A stretch of 64,000 bases of DNA from Chrysoporthe austroafricana (lineage: Eukaryota; Ascomycota; Sordariomycetes; Diaporthales; Cryphonectriaceae): contig JYIP02000006.1 in assembly GCA_001051155.2 (NCBI GenBank), positions 3,100,001-3,164,000 on the forward strand, written 5' to 3'. The notes beneath the pieces are model-generated. The model was not told where the DNA came from. It did no database searches and saw nothing but the letters and a program-made list of their open reading frames with translations. Made by a program: the position numbers and the translations under genes. Shown in pieces: positions 34,053-44,277 of the stretch (its first letter is position 1; every line of letters begins with the position of its first letter).

Positions 34053-37000
34053 CCACGGCATGCGCGGTCGTGACCGGCGCAGCACCAGCATCGACATCCT
34101 ACGCTCTGAGCTCGAGAACCTTGAGGAGGCGGAGAGCCTAGTCCCGGCCCGGCCAGGCCCCGGCAGACACGCCAGCCTGGCCGAGGAGGCCCTGGAGCAG
34201 CAGCTGGCAGAGGGCCCAGGCGAGGGGAGGAGATCTCGGTCACGCGGAGGGAGCACCGACACGAGGCGCAGCGAGAGCGGGCATGTCGTGTTCTCCGACG
34301 ACCTACGCCGTCCCGGACGCCAGCCGCAGCTGCGGCTCGACACCGGCTTGTATCCCATCGAGAGCAGGGTGGAGGACACCGAGGCCGCGAGGCGATGGCG
34401 TGAGAGCCGCGAGCAGCACGCCAGTCTGGAGGCGGGCCGGGGCGAGAGGCTCGTCGGCGAGGACGGCCCGCCGAGCAGGGTCGCCTTCGCGGAGCCGCCG
34501 TCCGTGACCCGGCCCCGGCACCGGCGGCTGCAGTTTGGCGGGGTCGAGGACAGCATCAAGAGAGCGGCCGAGGCCAATGCGACGATAGCGAAAGCCAAGG
34601 ACTGGGTCGTCCGGCAGAAGGCCCGAGCGAGGCGTTTGAAACGAGCTCGGTCTTCCCGCTTCAGGGCGAAGCTCGCCGAGTGGTACCAGAAATGGGTTGT
34701 CGAGGGGCTCCTGCGCCAGAAGCCGCTGCCGCACAGCGCCGACGGGAGGCATATACCGCTCAATCCGGGCCTATCACGCCGGAAGGACGGCCTCATAGAC
34801 GAGCGGCGCGGCAGGCCATATATATCCAACTTCATTAGGTCTAGTAGGTATACTGTCTGGTCATTCCTCCCAAAGCAATTGTTCTTTCAGTTCAGCAAGC
34901 TCGCCAACGCATATTTCCTTACTATTGGAATTCTTCAAATGATACCCGGTCTCAGTACCACAGGCACTTATACTACAATCGGCCCCCTGATGGCATTCGT
35001 TGCCATCAGCATGGCCAAGGAGGGGTGGGATGACTATCGGAGATACAAGCTGGACAAGCTCGAGAACAGGACCGAAGCATGTGTGCTGGATCCCGACGGT
35101 AGCAATCCGAGTGGCAGACGGTATGGGGGGTTCCGGGAGAAGTTTTGCAGGCGAAGAGAAGACGTGGAGGGGGAGATGCAGGAACTGGACGAGGTGGTCG
35201 AGCGGGGAGACGAGAACCCGCCGTGGTCGCAGGACGAAGACGTCCACTGGTCCAGGATGCAGTGGCAGGATATCCGTGTGGGCGACATTATCAAGCTGCA
35301 CCGGGACGAGAACCTGCCAGCAGATATTATCCTATTGCACGCGACGGGCCCGAACGGTGTCGCGTACATCGAAACGATGGCGCTCGATGGCGAGACCAAT
35401 CTGAAGAGCAAACAGTCTTGCCCGCTGTTCACGCAGCACTGCGGATCACTGTCTGCCCTGAAGGCCTGTGACGCCGAGGTTGTTTCCGAGGACCCCAACC
35501 TCGACCTCTACAACTACGAGGGAAAGGCCGTCGTGAACGGAGAGTCGATGCCCCTGACACTGAACCAGGTGGTATACCGAGGGTCGACTCTGCGAAATAC
35601 GAGCGAGGCTATCGGTCTGGTGATCAACACGGGGGAGGAGTGTAAGATCCGGATGAACGCGAATAAGAACGTGCGCGCCAAAGCACCCGCCATGCAGGCC
35701 AAGGTCAACAAGATCATCATCTTGCTCGTCTGCTTCGTCATCCTGCTGGCCCTCGGATGCTCCCTCGGAAATGTCCTCTGGGTGCGCGACACCGAGAGTT
35801 CTGCGTGGTACCTCAACGACTACGTTGTGCCATTCGGCAAGATCCTGGTTGCGTTCGTCATCGAGTTCAACAGCCTGATCCCCCTTTCCCTATACGTCTC
35901 ACTGGAAATCGTCAAGATCGGACAGGTCATGCTGCTCCGGGATATTGACATGTACGACCCGGTGTCAAACATCCCAATGGGCGCCAACACCACAACGATT
36001 CTCGAGAACCTTGGCCAGGTCAGTTATGTCTTCTCTGACAAGACAGGGACCTTGACGGAAAACATCATGCGTTTCCGAAAGATGAGCGTGGCTGGTACGG
36101 CCTGGTTGCATGACATGGATGTCCAGCGCGAGGCTGAAAGTCAGAGAATGAGACAAATGGCGGGGGCGAATATTGGCTACGACAAGGGGAAGCAGGTTGC
36201 GCGAGCCTCTAGCAGCACGATGAGGTCGGAATACGCCGATGATCCGAGCAGCTATGGACGAGCGTCCACCACCAGTGCCCCTCGGAGGTCTGCTTCGATC
36301 TGGACATCGACCGCACGGCCCAGCAACGCTCAGCCCCAGCTGAAGACCGAAGACTTGCTTCAATACATACGCGAGAGGCCGAACACCACCTTCTCAAAGA
36401 AGGCCCTCCGCTTCATTTTGTGCATTGCGCTGTGCCACACTTGCTTACCGGAGAAGAAGGCCGACGGCACAGTCGAATTCCAGGCAGCCTCGCCGGATGA
36501 GCTCGCTCTGGTTGAGGCTGCCCAAGACCTGGGATTCCTCCTCGTCGATCGGCCTGCGCAAAGCATCAAATTGCAATTCCCAAATGAGCACGGGGTTGTG
36601 GTCGAGGAGACTTATGAGGTCCTTGATGTGATCGAATTCAGCAGCAAGCGCAAGAGGATGTCTATCATCATCCGCATGCCAGACGGCCGCATCTGCGTCT
36701 TTAGCAAGGGAGCCGATAGTGTCGTTCTGCCTCGGCTCAAGCAGAGCAAACTGGCCATGGAGACGGCGTCGGTTATAGATCGACACGCAAGCATCCGAAA
36801 GAGCATGGAGCAGGAGAAGGCACTGAGAAAGTTAAGTGTACACAGCACGAGGAACAGCACGTCGCTTGCTCGAGCTGCCAGCACTCTCAGCCACAGAGCC
36901 GGCCGTTTCGGCAGGAAGAGCAGTGGCAAGCGGTCTACGAGCAGACAACGCCCAAGTTTTGTCACCGACGGGGTCGCTTCTCCCACCACGATCCGGGAAG

Positions 37001-39093
37001 GGGAGGCCACAGCTGAAGGCGGAGGCGATGACCGGGCATACCAGTCCCCGAGGACATCTGTGAACCGTGGTCGGTCCATAGATCTGCTCACTTCTCCGAC
37101 CGCGATGCCCGACCCCTACGAGGGCATAGTAGACGAGTCTATCGCGGTGAGCGACAGCGCGGTGTTCGAGCGCTGCTTCCAGCACATCGACGACTTTGCC
37201 TCCGAGGGTCTGCGGACATTGTTGTTCGCCTATCGCTACGTGGAAGAGGACGATTACAAGCAATGGAAGGCGTTGTATCTCGAAGCTACTACGAGCCTCG
37301 TCAACCGTCAAGAGCGCATCGAAGCCGCGGCCGAGCTCATTGAGCAGAATTTCGACCTGGCTGGCGCCACTGCGATCGAGGACAAGCTACAGAAGGGCGT
37401 GCCTGAGACCATCGACATGCTTCGCCGTGCAGACATCAAAGTCTGGATGCTGACCGGTGACAAACGGGAGACGGCTATCAATATCGCACACTCAGCCAGG
37501 ATCTGCAAGTCGATTTCGGAGATCTACATACTAGATGCCACCGAAGGTTCTCTGCAAGACAAGATCGCCGCTACGTTGGTTGACGTCGGTCGAGGCATGG
37601 TGCCACACTCCGTTGTCGTGATCGATGGTCATACGCTGGGTGTGGTCGAAGGCGACGAGGCCCTGAAGGTACTCTTCTTCGACCTCGTCGCGCGTGTAGA
37701 CTCGGTCATCTGCTGCAGGGCGTCGCCAGCACAGAAGGCCACGCTTGTCAAGTGCATCCGCCGCTGCGTCTCGTCGTCTCTGACTCTGGCCATCGGCGAC
37801 GGGGCGAACGACATCGCGATGATCCAGGCCTCCCATGTCGGTATCGGCGTCTCCGGCCGCGAGGGCCGGCAGGCGTCCAGAATCTCGGACTACAGCATCG
37901 CGCAGTTCAGATTCCTGCAGAAGCTGCTCTTTGTGCACGGCCGGTGGAATTATATCCGCACCGGCAAATATATCCTTGCCACCTTCTGGAAGGAGATCAT
38001 GTTCTACCTCGTCCAGGCCATGTATCAGAGGTACAATGGCTACACCGGTACTTCATTCTACGAATCCGCTAGCCTGGCGGTGTTCAATACCCTCTTTACC
38101 TCGTTGGCTGTCATCCTCCTCGGTATACTTGAGCAAGACCTGAAAGCCGAGACCCTCCTGGCCATCCCCGAGCTGTACACCTACGGGCACAAGAACAAAG
38201 CCTTCAACTTCCGCAAGTATATCGGCTGGACGATCATGGCCGTCCTCGAAGCTGTGTTCATCTTCTTCGGCATCTGGGGCATCTTCACCCACATCAACTT
38301 CGACTGCGACAACGGGCTGTTCGCTATGGGCGACCTCGCCTTCACGGCAGGCGTCATGTTCATCAACATCAAGCTCCTCGTGCTCGAGCTGCACAACAAA
38401 ACCATCGTCACGTTCTTCGGCTTCTTCGTCTCGGTCGCGGGCTGGTTCCTGTGGAATCTGTTCCTGTCGGCAATATACAAGAAGGAGCCGGGGCCCTATA
38501 CAGTCCGTGACGGCTTTATCGACAACTTTGGGAGGACGCCCACGTGGTGGCTCACGCTCGTCATGGTGTTGGCCATGGTCGTTGTGTTTGAGCTTGCGGT
38601 CACTGCCCTGCGGAGGATCTATTGGCCCCAGGACCAGGATCTCGTGCAGGAGCTGGAGAAGTTCGGCGACGTGGCGAATATGCTGGACAGTGCCGCCGAG
38701 ATGGGAGAGGCGCAAGGCGGGGACCGCTCGGACGAGGACGGCCAGCAGACGGGGTTCAAGGTGCCGCGGCCGTCTGGGAGTATCAGATCATGGCGCTGGC
38801 GTGGCTCAACAAGGAGGCCGAGCAAGATCGTCAGCGGCGATGTTTATGTTGCGCCGCCTCTTGTCGCGACGCCCGACGAGAGCGGGATGAATCCAATGGA
38901 CGAGGCTGGGTCTGGGCTTTCGAAGGGTGGAACGGGAAAACGAGGCACCAATACGAGTGTCAGTGAGTTACAGCCGGAGACAAGTGGACGCTGGGCTGGG
39001 AACATGATGTCTGGCGCTCGGGAGGCTTTCGTGCAGAGTCCTGTTGAGATGCAGAGTCCCGATGATAGAGAGCATGATGCACACGAGACGTAG
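34039..39093 (+). CDS. P4-type phospholipid-transporting ATPase (DNF3 class)
   Basis: Flippase moving phospholipids to the cytosolic leaflet of Golgi, endosomal or plasma membranes. The single exon encodes 1684 residues and starts in a strong context (gccATGG). A basic, low-complexity N-terminal tail of about 250 residues precedes the first membrane helices (LFFQFSKLANAYFLTIGILQ). Motifs include DGETN (Asp450), the phosphorylation site DKTGTLTEN (Asp667), MLTGDKRETAINIA and GDGANDIAMI (about 1253). The C-terminal six-helix bundle follows, to about residue 1540. The FRKMSVAGTAWLHD sequence after DKTGT resembles yeast Dnf3 more than Dnf1/2, Drs2 or Neo1. Ser/Arg-rich inserts between the P and N domains (about 700-770 and 930-1030) look phosphorylatable. 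Class P4 ATPases usually need a Cdc50-type partner (Crf1 for Dnf3), which is not encoded here. Confidence 0.95.
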   Translation: MAGNNHGMRGRDRRSTSIDILRSELENLEEAESLVPARPGPGRHASLAEEALEQQLAEGPGEGRRSRSRGGSTDTRRSESGHVVFSDDLRRPGRQPQLRLDTGLYPIESRVEDTEAARRWRESREQHASLEAGRGERLVGEDGPPSRVAFAEPPSVTRPRHRRLQFGGVEDSIKRAAEANATIAKAKDWVVRQKARARRLKRARSSRFRAKLAEWYQKWVVEGLLRQKPLPHSADGRHIPLNPGLSRRKDGLIDERRGRPYISNFIRSSRYTVWSFLPKQLFFQFSKLANAYFLTIGILQMIPGLSTTGTYTTIGPLMAFVAISMAKEGWDDYRRYKLDKLENRTEACVLDPDGSNPSGRRYGGFREKFCRRREDVEGEMQELDEVVERGDENPPWSQDEDVHWSRMQWQDIRVGDIIKLHRDENLPADIILLHATGPNGVAYIETMALDGETNLKSKQSCPLFTQHCGSLSALKACDAEVVSEDPNLDLYNYEGKAVVNGESMPLTLNQVVYRGSTLRNTSEAIGLVINTGEECKIRMNANKNVRAKAPAMQAKVNKIIILLVCFVILLALGCSLGNVLWVRDTESSAWYLNDYVVPFGKILVAFVIEFNSLIPLSLYVSLEIVKIGQVMLLRDIDMYDPVSNIPMGANTTTILENLGQVSYVFSDKTGTLTENIMRFRKMSVAGTAWLHDMDVQREAESQRMRQMAGANIGYDKGKQVARASSSTMRSEYADDPSSYGRASTTSAPRRSASIWTSTARPSNAQPQLKTEDLLQYIRERPNTTFSKKALRFILCIALCHTCLPEKKADGTVEFQAASPDELALVEAAQDLGFLLVDRPAQSIKLQFPNEHGVVVEETYEVLDVIEFSSKRKRMSIIIRMPDGRICVFSKGADSVVLPRLKQSKLAMETASVIDRHASIRKSMEQEKALRKLSVHSTRNSTSLARAASTLSHRAGRFGRKSSGKRSTSRQRPSFVTDGVASPTTIREGEATAEGGGDDRAYQSPRTSVNRGRSIDLLTSPTAMPDPYEGIVDESIAVSDSAVFERCFQHIDDFASEGLRTLLFAYRYVEEDDYKQWKALYLEATTSLVNRQERIEAAAELIEQNFDLAGATAIEDKLQKGVPETIDMLRRADIKVWMLTGDKRETAINIAHSARICKSISEIYILDATEGSLQDKIAATLVDVGRGMVPHSVVVIDGHTLGVVEGDEALKVLFFDLVARVDSVICCRASPAQKATLVKCIRRCVSSSLTLAIGDGANDIAMIQASHVGIGVSGREGRQASRISDYSIAQFRFLQKLLFVHGRWNYIRTGKYILATFWKEIMFYLVQAMYQRYNGYTGTSFYESASLAVFNTLFTSLAVILLGILEQDLKAETLLAIPELYTYGHKNKAFNFRKYIGWTIMAVLEAVFIFFGIWGIFTHINFDCDNGLFAMGDLAFTAGVMFINIKLLVLELHNKTIVTFFGFFVSVAGWFLWNLFLSAIYKKEPGPYTVRDGFIDNFGRTPTWWLTLVMVLAMVVVFELAVTALRRIYWPQDQDLVQELEKFGDVANMLDSAAEMGEAQGGDRSDEDGQQTGFKVPRPSGSIRSWRWRGSTRRPSKIVSGDVYVAPPLVATPDESGMNPMDEAGSGLSKGGTGKRGTNTSVSELQPETSGRWAGNMMSGAREAFVQSPVEMQSPDDREHDAHET

Positions 39094-39534
39094 AGTATGC
39101 TTTTTGTTCAGGGGCTGGGGAGGTATGGATGATGCCTGGGAATGGGAAGGGGAGAATTCCAACCAAGGTCATTGCGAAGGCGCTGGTGGTGATATTCGCT
39201 ATTTAGGTGACTACCTAGGTCTCGGATGGTTTGAATACAAAGGACAAACTGACAAGATTCCGAGGGCTTCATCATGGTCCTGTCCCTGACGAACTGCCTG
39301 GCTGGTTTGCCTCTCACCGTCTCGAATGGTTACTCAGAACACGGATATGTATCACCGTCAGTCGAACTCGTCCCCCCACGGATCCTGTTCTGGCACACAT
39401 ACATTGTGATATGATATCACGACTGATGCTCACGGGACTCACGAGATGTATCTGGTCAACGAGGAATGTGTATACATATAAGGTCGGCATAGCTTCTCCC
39501 TCCTCCCTCCTGACCGCCGACGCTATCGATCCTC

Positions 39535-39581
<47 letters not shown>

Positions 39582-39922
39582 GCATACATCGAGGAGTCGA
39601 AAGCAGACCAGTCAAGCAAGACCGCCCGTCCGTCTACTGATAATTGTATGGACCCTCTTCCCATAGTCATGTTGAAATCTGGTGTCTCTAATAGTCCCTA
39701 GCAAGTAGCATAGCAATAGCACCAAACGGCCCGGATAGAGGGCCCGGAACAAACCATCAGCCATCATATCAACCAGAGAACGCCCGAATCTCCATACAGA
39801 GCCCCCACAGCCTCGTGCTCCTACATTCCGCGCTGCTGACCGTATCCGGTCTCGAGCACCACAGCAACAGAGGGCCCCCAGAAAGGCACAGCACACCCCA
39901 GGCCGGCGGCGACGGGCCAGAG
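39094..39922. other. Intergenic region with CAG repeat
   Basis: About 830 bp between the P4-ATPase stop and the small Cys-rich gene. The main feature is the (CAG)14 repeat at 39537-39581. A 156-codon frame running through the repeat (39231-39701) has no other recognisable features, and I do not call it. Confidence 0.55.
39537..39581. repeat. (CAG)14 trinucleotide repeat
   Basis: Fourteen perfect CAG units followed by CAA. On the + strand one frame reads 15 glutamines; on the - strand it reads CTG. It lies outside any gene I can support. Confidence 0.95.
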
Positions 39923-40375
39923 ATGTCGGCATACCAGGGCTCAGCCACGGCCCGGTCGCCGGGGACGTGCTCGGCCCTGGGCACTTGCTCGGGCTCGGGT
40001 ACGCTGTCGACATGTGGGGAGGGGTCGTCGTCACCGTCATCGTCGGCGGCGGCGGCGGCGGCGGCGGCGTCATCCCGCCCATCCCCGGGGCGCGGGGCTG
40101 CGCTGGCGTACGACCAGTGCTTCGACTGCGGCCGCAGCCTGCAGCGACCGGGCGTGCTGGTCTGGAGCGAGTACCAGGCGTGCCCGGGCGGGTGCGAGGA
40201 GGGATGGCGCGCCTGCAGGATGTGCGAGAGCCGCCTCCGCGACGCGGGCGGCCGGGAGTGCTTCCTGTGCCACGGCACGGGCCAGCAGCGGTGCGAGGGC
40301 TGCATCGAGTCCTGGAACCCCGGCATGGTGCGGTACCCCATGGAGTTCTGCGAGAACGAGGACCACGCGCCCTGA
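39923..40375 (+). CDS. Hypothetical Cys-rich protein with a DnaJ-like CxxCxGxG motif
   Basis: A 150-residue frame from the first in-frame ATG. The N-terminal 60 residues are Ser/Ala/Gly-rich, with an eight-alanine run. The C-terminal 85 residues hold regularly spaced cysteines: CFDC, CPGGC, CRMC, CFLCHGTG, CEGC and a final Cys near the end. CFLCHGTG fits CxxCxGxG, the zinc-binding repeat of DnaJ-type proteins, and the CxxC pairs suggest two zinc sites. Trp/Tyr residues between the pairs (VLVWSEYQACPGG) suggest a folded domain and not random translation. I know no named family. A 354-codon frame on the opposite strand is judged a GC-driven shadow. An upstream exon is possible, since the frame is open for 36 codons before this ATG. 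Confidence 0.55.
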   Translation: MSAYQGSATARSPGTCSALGTCSGSGTLSTCGEGSSSPSSSAAAAAAAASSRPSPGRGAALAYDQCFDCGRSLQRPGVLVWSEYQACPGGCEEGWRACRMCESRLRDAGGRECFLCHGTGQQRCEGCIESWNPGMVRYPMEFCENEDHAP

Positions 40376-41534
40376 CTAGAGGGGCTGGGGGGCGCTGGTG
40401 GTTGGGAGCCAGGCGGGCTTCTCTTCTCTTTGTATTCTTCTGGCTTGGTTGTTGATCGTATGTAGACCATCCGGGGTCCATGCAGGGAGACAGACGATGG
40501 GCTGGCTGGGTGTGGTCACCTGGGGAGAGTCTCTTCAGTGTAGCAAGACTTATTGTTTGGCTCCCTTCCGCAGTGGCTTCTTTGCGCGCCGCATGCCGAC
40601 GTCTCAGCCGCCGCATGAGGACGCCATGGGCGCAGGCTCCCTGCGCCTCCGTCTCACACGCGCTGCCGATCTGCACGACGCCTGCTCGGTCGGCACGACG
40701 TATGCCCTCCCATTTCTACTGTCTCTTCCACACGTCCCCTTCTCGGGGACGTCTCGCCAGCAGCGCTCCCCCTCTTCGGTCATCTTCCCTCTCCGCACCC
40801 GCGAAGGCCGTCATGCCCAAGGGGTCCACCGATTTGTGCTTCCCACAGCAACACGGACGTGACCCACCTCTCGGGCCTCCGGCTCGGCGCTGGGGCCGGT
40901 TTATCCCAGCGGCGACATCAACCCTGCGGTCACGATGGGCTCCACCGTCTGGAATGACGGGCTGTGGAAATATGTAGCGGGGGTCCCTGAGCGACGCGGC
41001 GATCTAGAGCTCATGTGTAGACAAGGTACAGTGAGTTGCGAAGTGAGCTCGAAGTCACTCCAGAGCTCACGACAAAAGTCTATTGGCCCGCTGTGCACTC
41101 CGTCGTGCACTATCGTACCGGAGCCACAAGTGAGGGTGTCGTGTGAGCAGCTGTTTGTCCAGCCCGCATACACTTGATGTACTGGTAGAGTAAGTTCGGG
41201 CGCTACTTCCTCCCTTCGAGTGAGATACTCACAACTTCCTTACCAAAGACGTCGGGATAAAGCCGCTGATTGGCTTGTCTGGTGATCCACCGCCGGCTAT
41301 AAGGACTACGGGAAGTCGTCGACCCGAACGCTGTGGACCCCTACTATAGTATATGCTTATATTATGATACCGCGCAGGCATGAGCCGAAACAGTTTCATG
41401 GTTCCCAGGCCCACGTGCATGAGGCTCTCCAGACCTCTGGGCTGCCAGAGTCGTCCCCATCGATTCACGTGCAGCATCGGCTTCTGAACGTGAATCCACA
41501 AGCACCTGCGCTCCTTGAAAGTTCCGTGCTGGCT
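40376..41534. other. Intergenic region upstream of the PAQR gene
   Basis: About 1.16 kb with short frames only, none recognisable. The tract near 41335-41365 (ctatagtatatgcttatattatgat) is AT-rich and may be part of the PAQR promoter. Confidence 0.5.
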
Positions 41535-42634
41535 ATGGCGTCCATCATCGTCGCCGGCTCGAAGCCGATCAAGAGCCGGCGCAGGCTTAGCCTGCGGCCC
41601 GAGCCGCGGCCGAAGCCTCAAGTCGAGGCCACGGCGGCGACCGCGAAGGACACAGTGAGATTACTACAATGGACCGAGATAGGCAAGCAGCCTGGCATCG
41701 ATCTGGACCCCTCGGAGGTGGATGGGACGGCTGACACTCCCGCACAGAAGAGTGGCAGCAGCACGGCAGCGAGCACATCCAGACGGGCTACCGGCGGGCC
41801 TCCGCCTCTGTGAGGGAGTGCGTCTCGTCCTGGCTGTACATCCACAACGAGACTGTCAACATCTACTCGCACATCGTGGGCGCGGCCGTCTTCCTGGCGC
41901 TGCCGAGCTGCATGTTCGCCGTCTCGGTCCCGCCGCGGTACCGCGTCGCGACCACGGCGGACGTGCTCGTCTGCAGCACGTACTTCCTGGGCGTGGCCGC
42001 CTGCTTCGTCCTGTCGACCACCTTCCACACGCTCATGGCGCACAGCGAGGCGCTCTACGCGCTGGGGATGAAAATCGACATCCAGGGCGTGCTCGTGCTG
42101 ATGTGGGGCGCCACCGTCCCGCTGGTCTACTACACGTTCCCGTGCGACGGGGGCGCGCGGGCGGCGTACCTGGCGCTGTTCACCGCGCTCGCGGCAGCCT
42201 GCTCCGCGGCCACGTTCCTGCCGCAGTTCAGCGGGCCCCGCCTGGGACCGTACAGGGCCGCGCTCTTCGGGTGCTTCGGGGCGGGGAGCTTCGCAGCGCC
42301 GATCCTGCACGGGATGCTGCGGCACGGGCTGCAGGAGATGCGCAGGCGGGTTGGGCTGGGCTGGATCCTGGTGACGGTGGTGTGCAACGGGGTTGGCGTC
42401 GGGGTCTATGGGATGAAGGTGAGCTTGAAAACCCCGTCCGGCCCGACAGGCGTGCGCTGCAGTGCTGATCTTGTGGGTGTGCAGTTCCCAGAGAGGTGGT
42501 TCCCGCGGCGGTTCGACCTGTTCGGGGCGAGCCACCAGTTGATGCATATCTGTGTCGTCGCGGCAGCTCTCACGTACGCATGCGCCGTCGTGCAAGCGTT
42601 CGACTATCGACACGGCCAGGGGGCGGTCTGCTGA
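41535..42634 (+). CDS. PAQR/Izh-family seven-helix membrane protein (AdipoR-like)
   Basis: Progestin/adiponectin-receptor-type (hemolysin III superfamily) protein; yeast Izh relatives affect zinc and sterol homeostasis. Three exons (41535..41682, 41748..42418, 42485..42634) give 322 residues. Intron 1 (65 bp) must begin with GC (ATAG|GCAAG) and end GCACAG, with a GCTGAC branch. This is the only join I found that restores LLQWTEIEEWQQHGSEHIQTGYRRAS, the family's juxtamembrane motif. Intron 2 is 66 bp, GTGAGC...GTGCAG. Key motifs are YIHNETVNIYSH before helix 1, LSTTFHTLMAHSE with a putative zinc-binding Ser/His pair, and SHQLMH near the C-terminus with the two remaining His ligands. A start at 41364 in the same frame is possible, but the added residues look non-conserved. 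It is probably in the plasma membrane or ER. Confidence 0.9.
41683..41747 (+). other. GC-AG intron in the PAQR gene
   Basis: The donor reads AG|GCAAGC, the branch site GGCTGACA and the acceptor CGCACAG. Length is 65 bp, next to a sibling intron of 66 bp. Frame continuity into the conserved EEWQQHGSEHIQTGY segment requires this donor. GTGAGA at 41655 would remove the conserved LLQW residues. Confidence 0.75.
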
Positions 42635-44277
42635 AGATGCATCTACTACTTACTTGGTGTGTTTCAGAGACCAGAGGGAAAGTGGCTGTGAAGCGTCGCG
42701 GAGACTCGCACGTCTCGGAAGCCGAAGCGGTCGCTCTTCGAAGAGTCCATATCCTGAGATCGGCCTTCCGCGACTCCGGCTTCACATCCTGCCTCTGTTC
42801 CATCCGCTGGCGGGACAATCGGCCACAACGATCTACAGGCGGACCAGCAGAGGCATGTCAAGAGGCAAGGAAATGAATGTCTCGAGGTCCTTTAGGTTTT
42901 TTGGGGCACATCATCTGGAAGATCAGACTTTGACCCATCCACCTTGGCTAGCACGTCCTCGTCCTCGGTCGGCATGTCTTCAATGCCAGGCGGAGATGGC
43001 CGACACCTGGCCGGCGACATCTGATCTGACAACAGTGCCATGCTTGTTGTTTAGCTAAAGCAGGCCAGCAAGAACCGCCAGAGCTGTTCTTGCGTAGCAT
43101 CCTGCGAGGATGTAGATGTGCCAGAGGGTCCTTTCGAGAAATACATGGCTCATAAGGCCATTGAACGTTGTACAGTGGTGCTAGACAAGGCCTTTGCCGA
43201 TAGAAGTCTCTCTAGGGGCTCCAGGTCAGAGCAGTCCTTGTGATAAGCTGCTCCACGCTCGGATGGTAGACTTGATAGACCTTCAGGCGCCAACGCAGCA
43301 CTTGAGCTGAGTATTCGAAAGTAGAGATATGGAAGGGGTGACTCGACACAATCAACAGACAGGACACCTGCTGATGTCAATACACAGACTAGACCTGATG
43401 ATTGGCCATTGCCGGCAGGCATGAGACTGTTCTATAAGTGATGCTGAGAGGATATCGCCACTGTGGTATGCAGCGTCACCCCAAAATGACCCAGCTGCCC
43501 ATACGAGCCCAGGCCAGACCTTGCCTGGTCCTGCAGCTGCAATGCTGATCTCTAAGAGGCACTGGCACTGCGCAGGCAAGTGTGCAGAGCGAAATGGTGT
43601 CCAGGGCGGACCAAGAACTCCGTGGTGTCCAGAAGCAGCTTTGCCCACAAGCCTCTCGAAGCTTCCTGAGTGGCGATTACAGACATCCAAGAAAAGAACC
43701 AAGGGGGAGGTGGTTAGATGAGTCCAGCCGATGGAGCTGGGTATGAGATCTGGACAGGTCAGATCTACCCATAGCAGGTCGTGCTGCAGCCGCACATCTC
43801 ACAAGAAGCAATTGCAGACTAGTTGGTGAAGACCTCATGTCGTCGTAGGGGACCAACAGGTACGGACTGTACATGGTACTCGGTACGGGGTTCCAAGCAG
43901 CTGTACCACTATAGTCCGGCAGTGGAGCACAGACCAGGCTAAGTCCCTTATACCCTGCACCGCTGGCTGGAGCTACTCGACCCCGCCATCCCAGCTCCCA
44001 CCCCGGTGCCTAGATCGTCGACTGCAGCAGCCAACAACCTTCCCCAGGTCTGCTGCTTTCCCCCAAAACACCAACAAACTATCACAACTCTCCCCCCAAC
44101 CCGACGCCTCTACAGATAGCACGTCGTACCCATTGTCGTACGTGCAGGAGTCCCCTCACACCTCCCCGTGCGTCCTCTCGCCTCCTACAGAACGGCCATC
44201 ACGGCCTCCCACCCATACCAATCGCCGCCACACCCGAAGCTCGTGCCTGGCGTGACGCGGTCCGCCCAGCTCTCACG
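42635..44277. other. Intergenic region PAQR gene to CAND1
   Basis: About 1.6 kb without a credible gene. The final roughly 300 bp are CT/C-rich with a run of ccccc words, typical of a fungal promoter or leader, and belong to CAND1. Confidence 0.55.

Noticed and set aside
39612..40676. 354-codon frame on the - strand
   Set aside because: It overlaps the Cys-rich + strand frame. Its translation is Arg/Pro/Gly-dominated with no domain, as expected for the antisense of GC-rich coding DNA.
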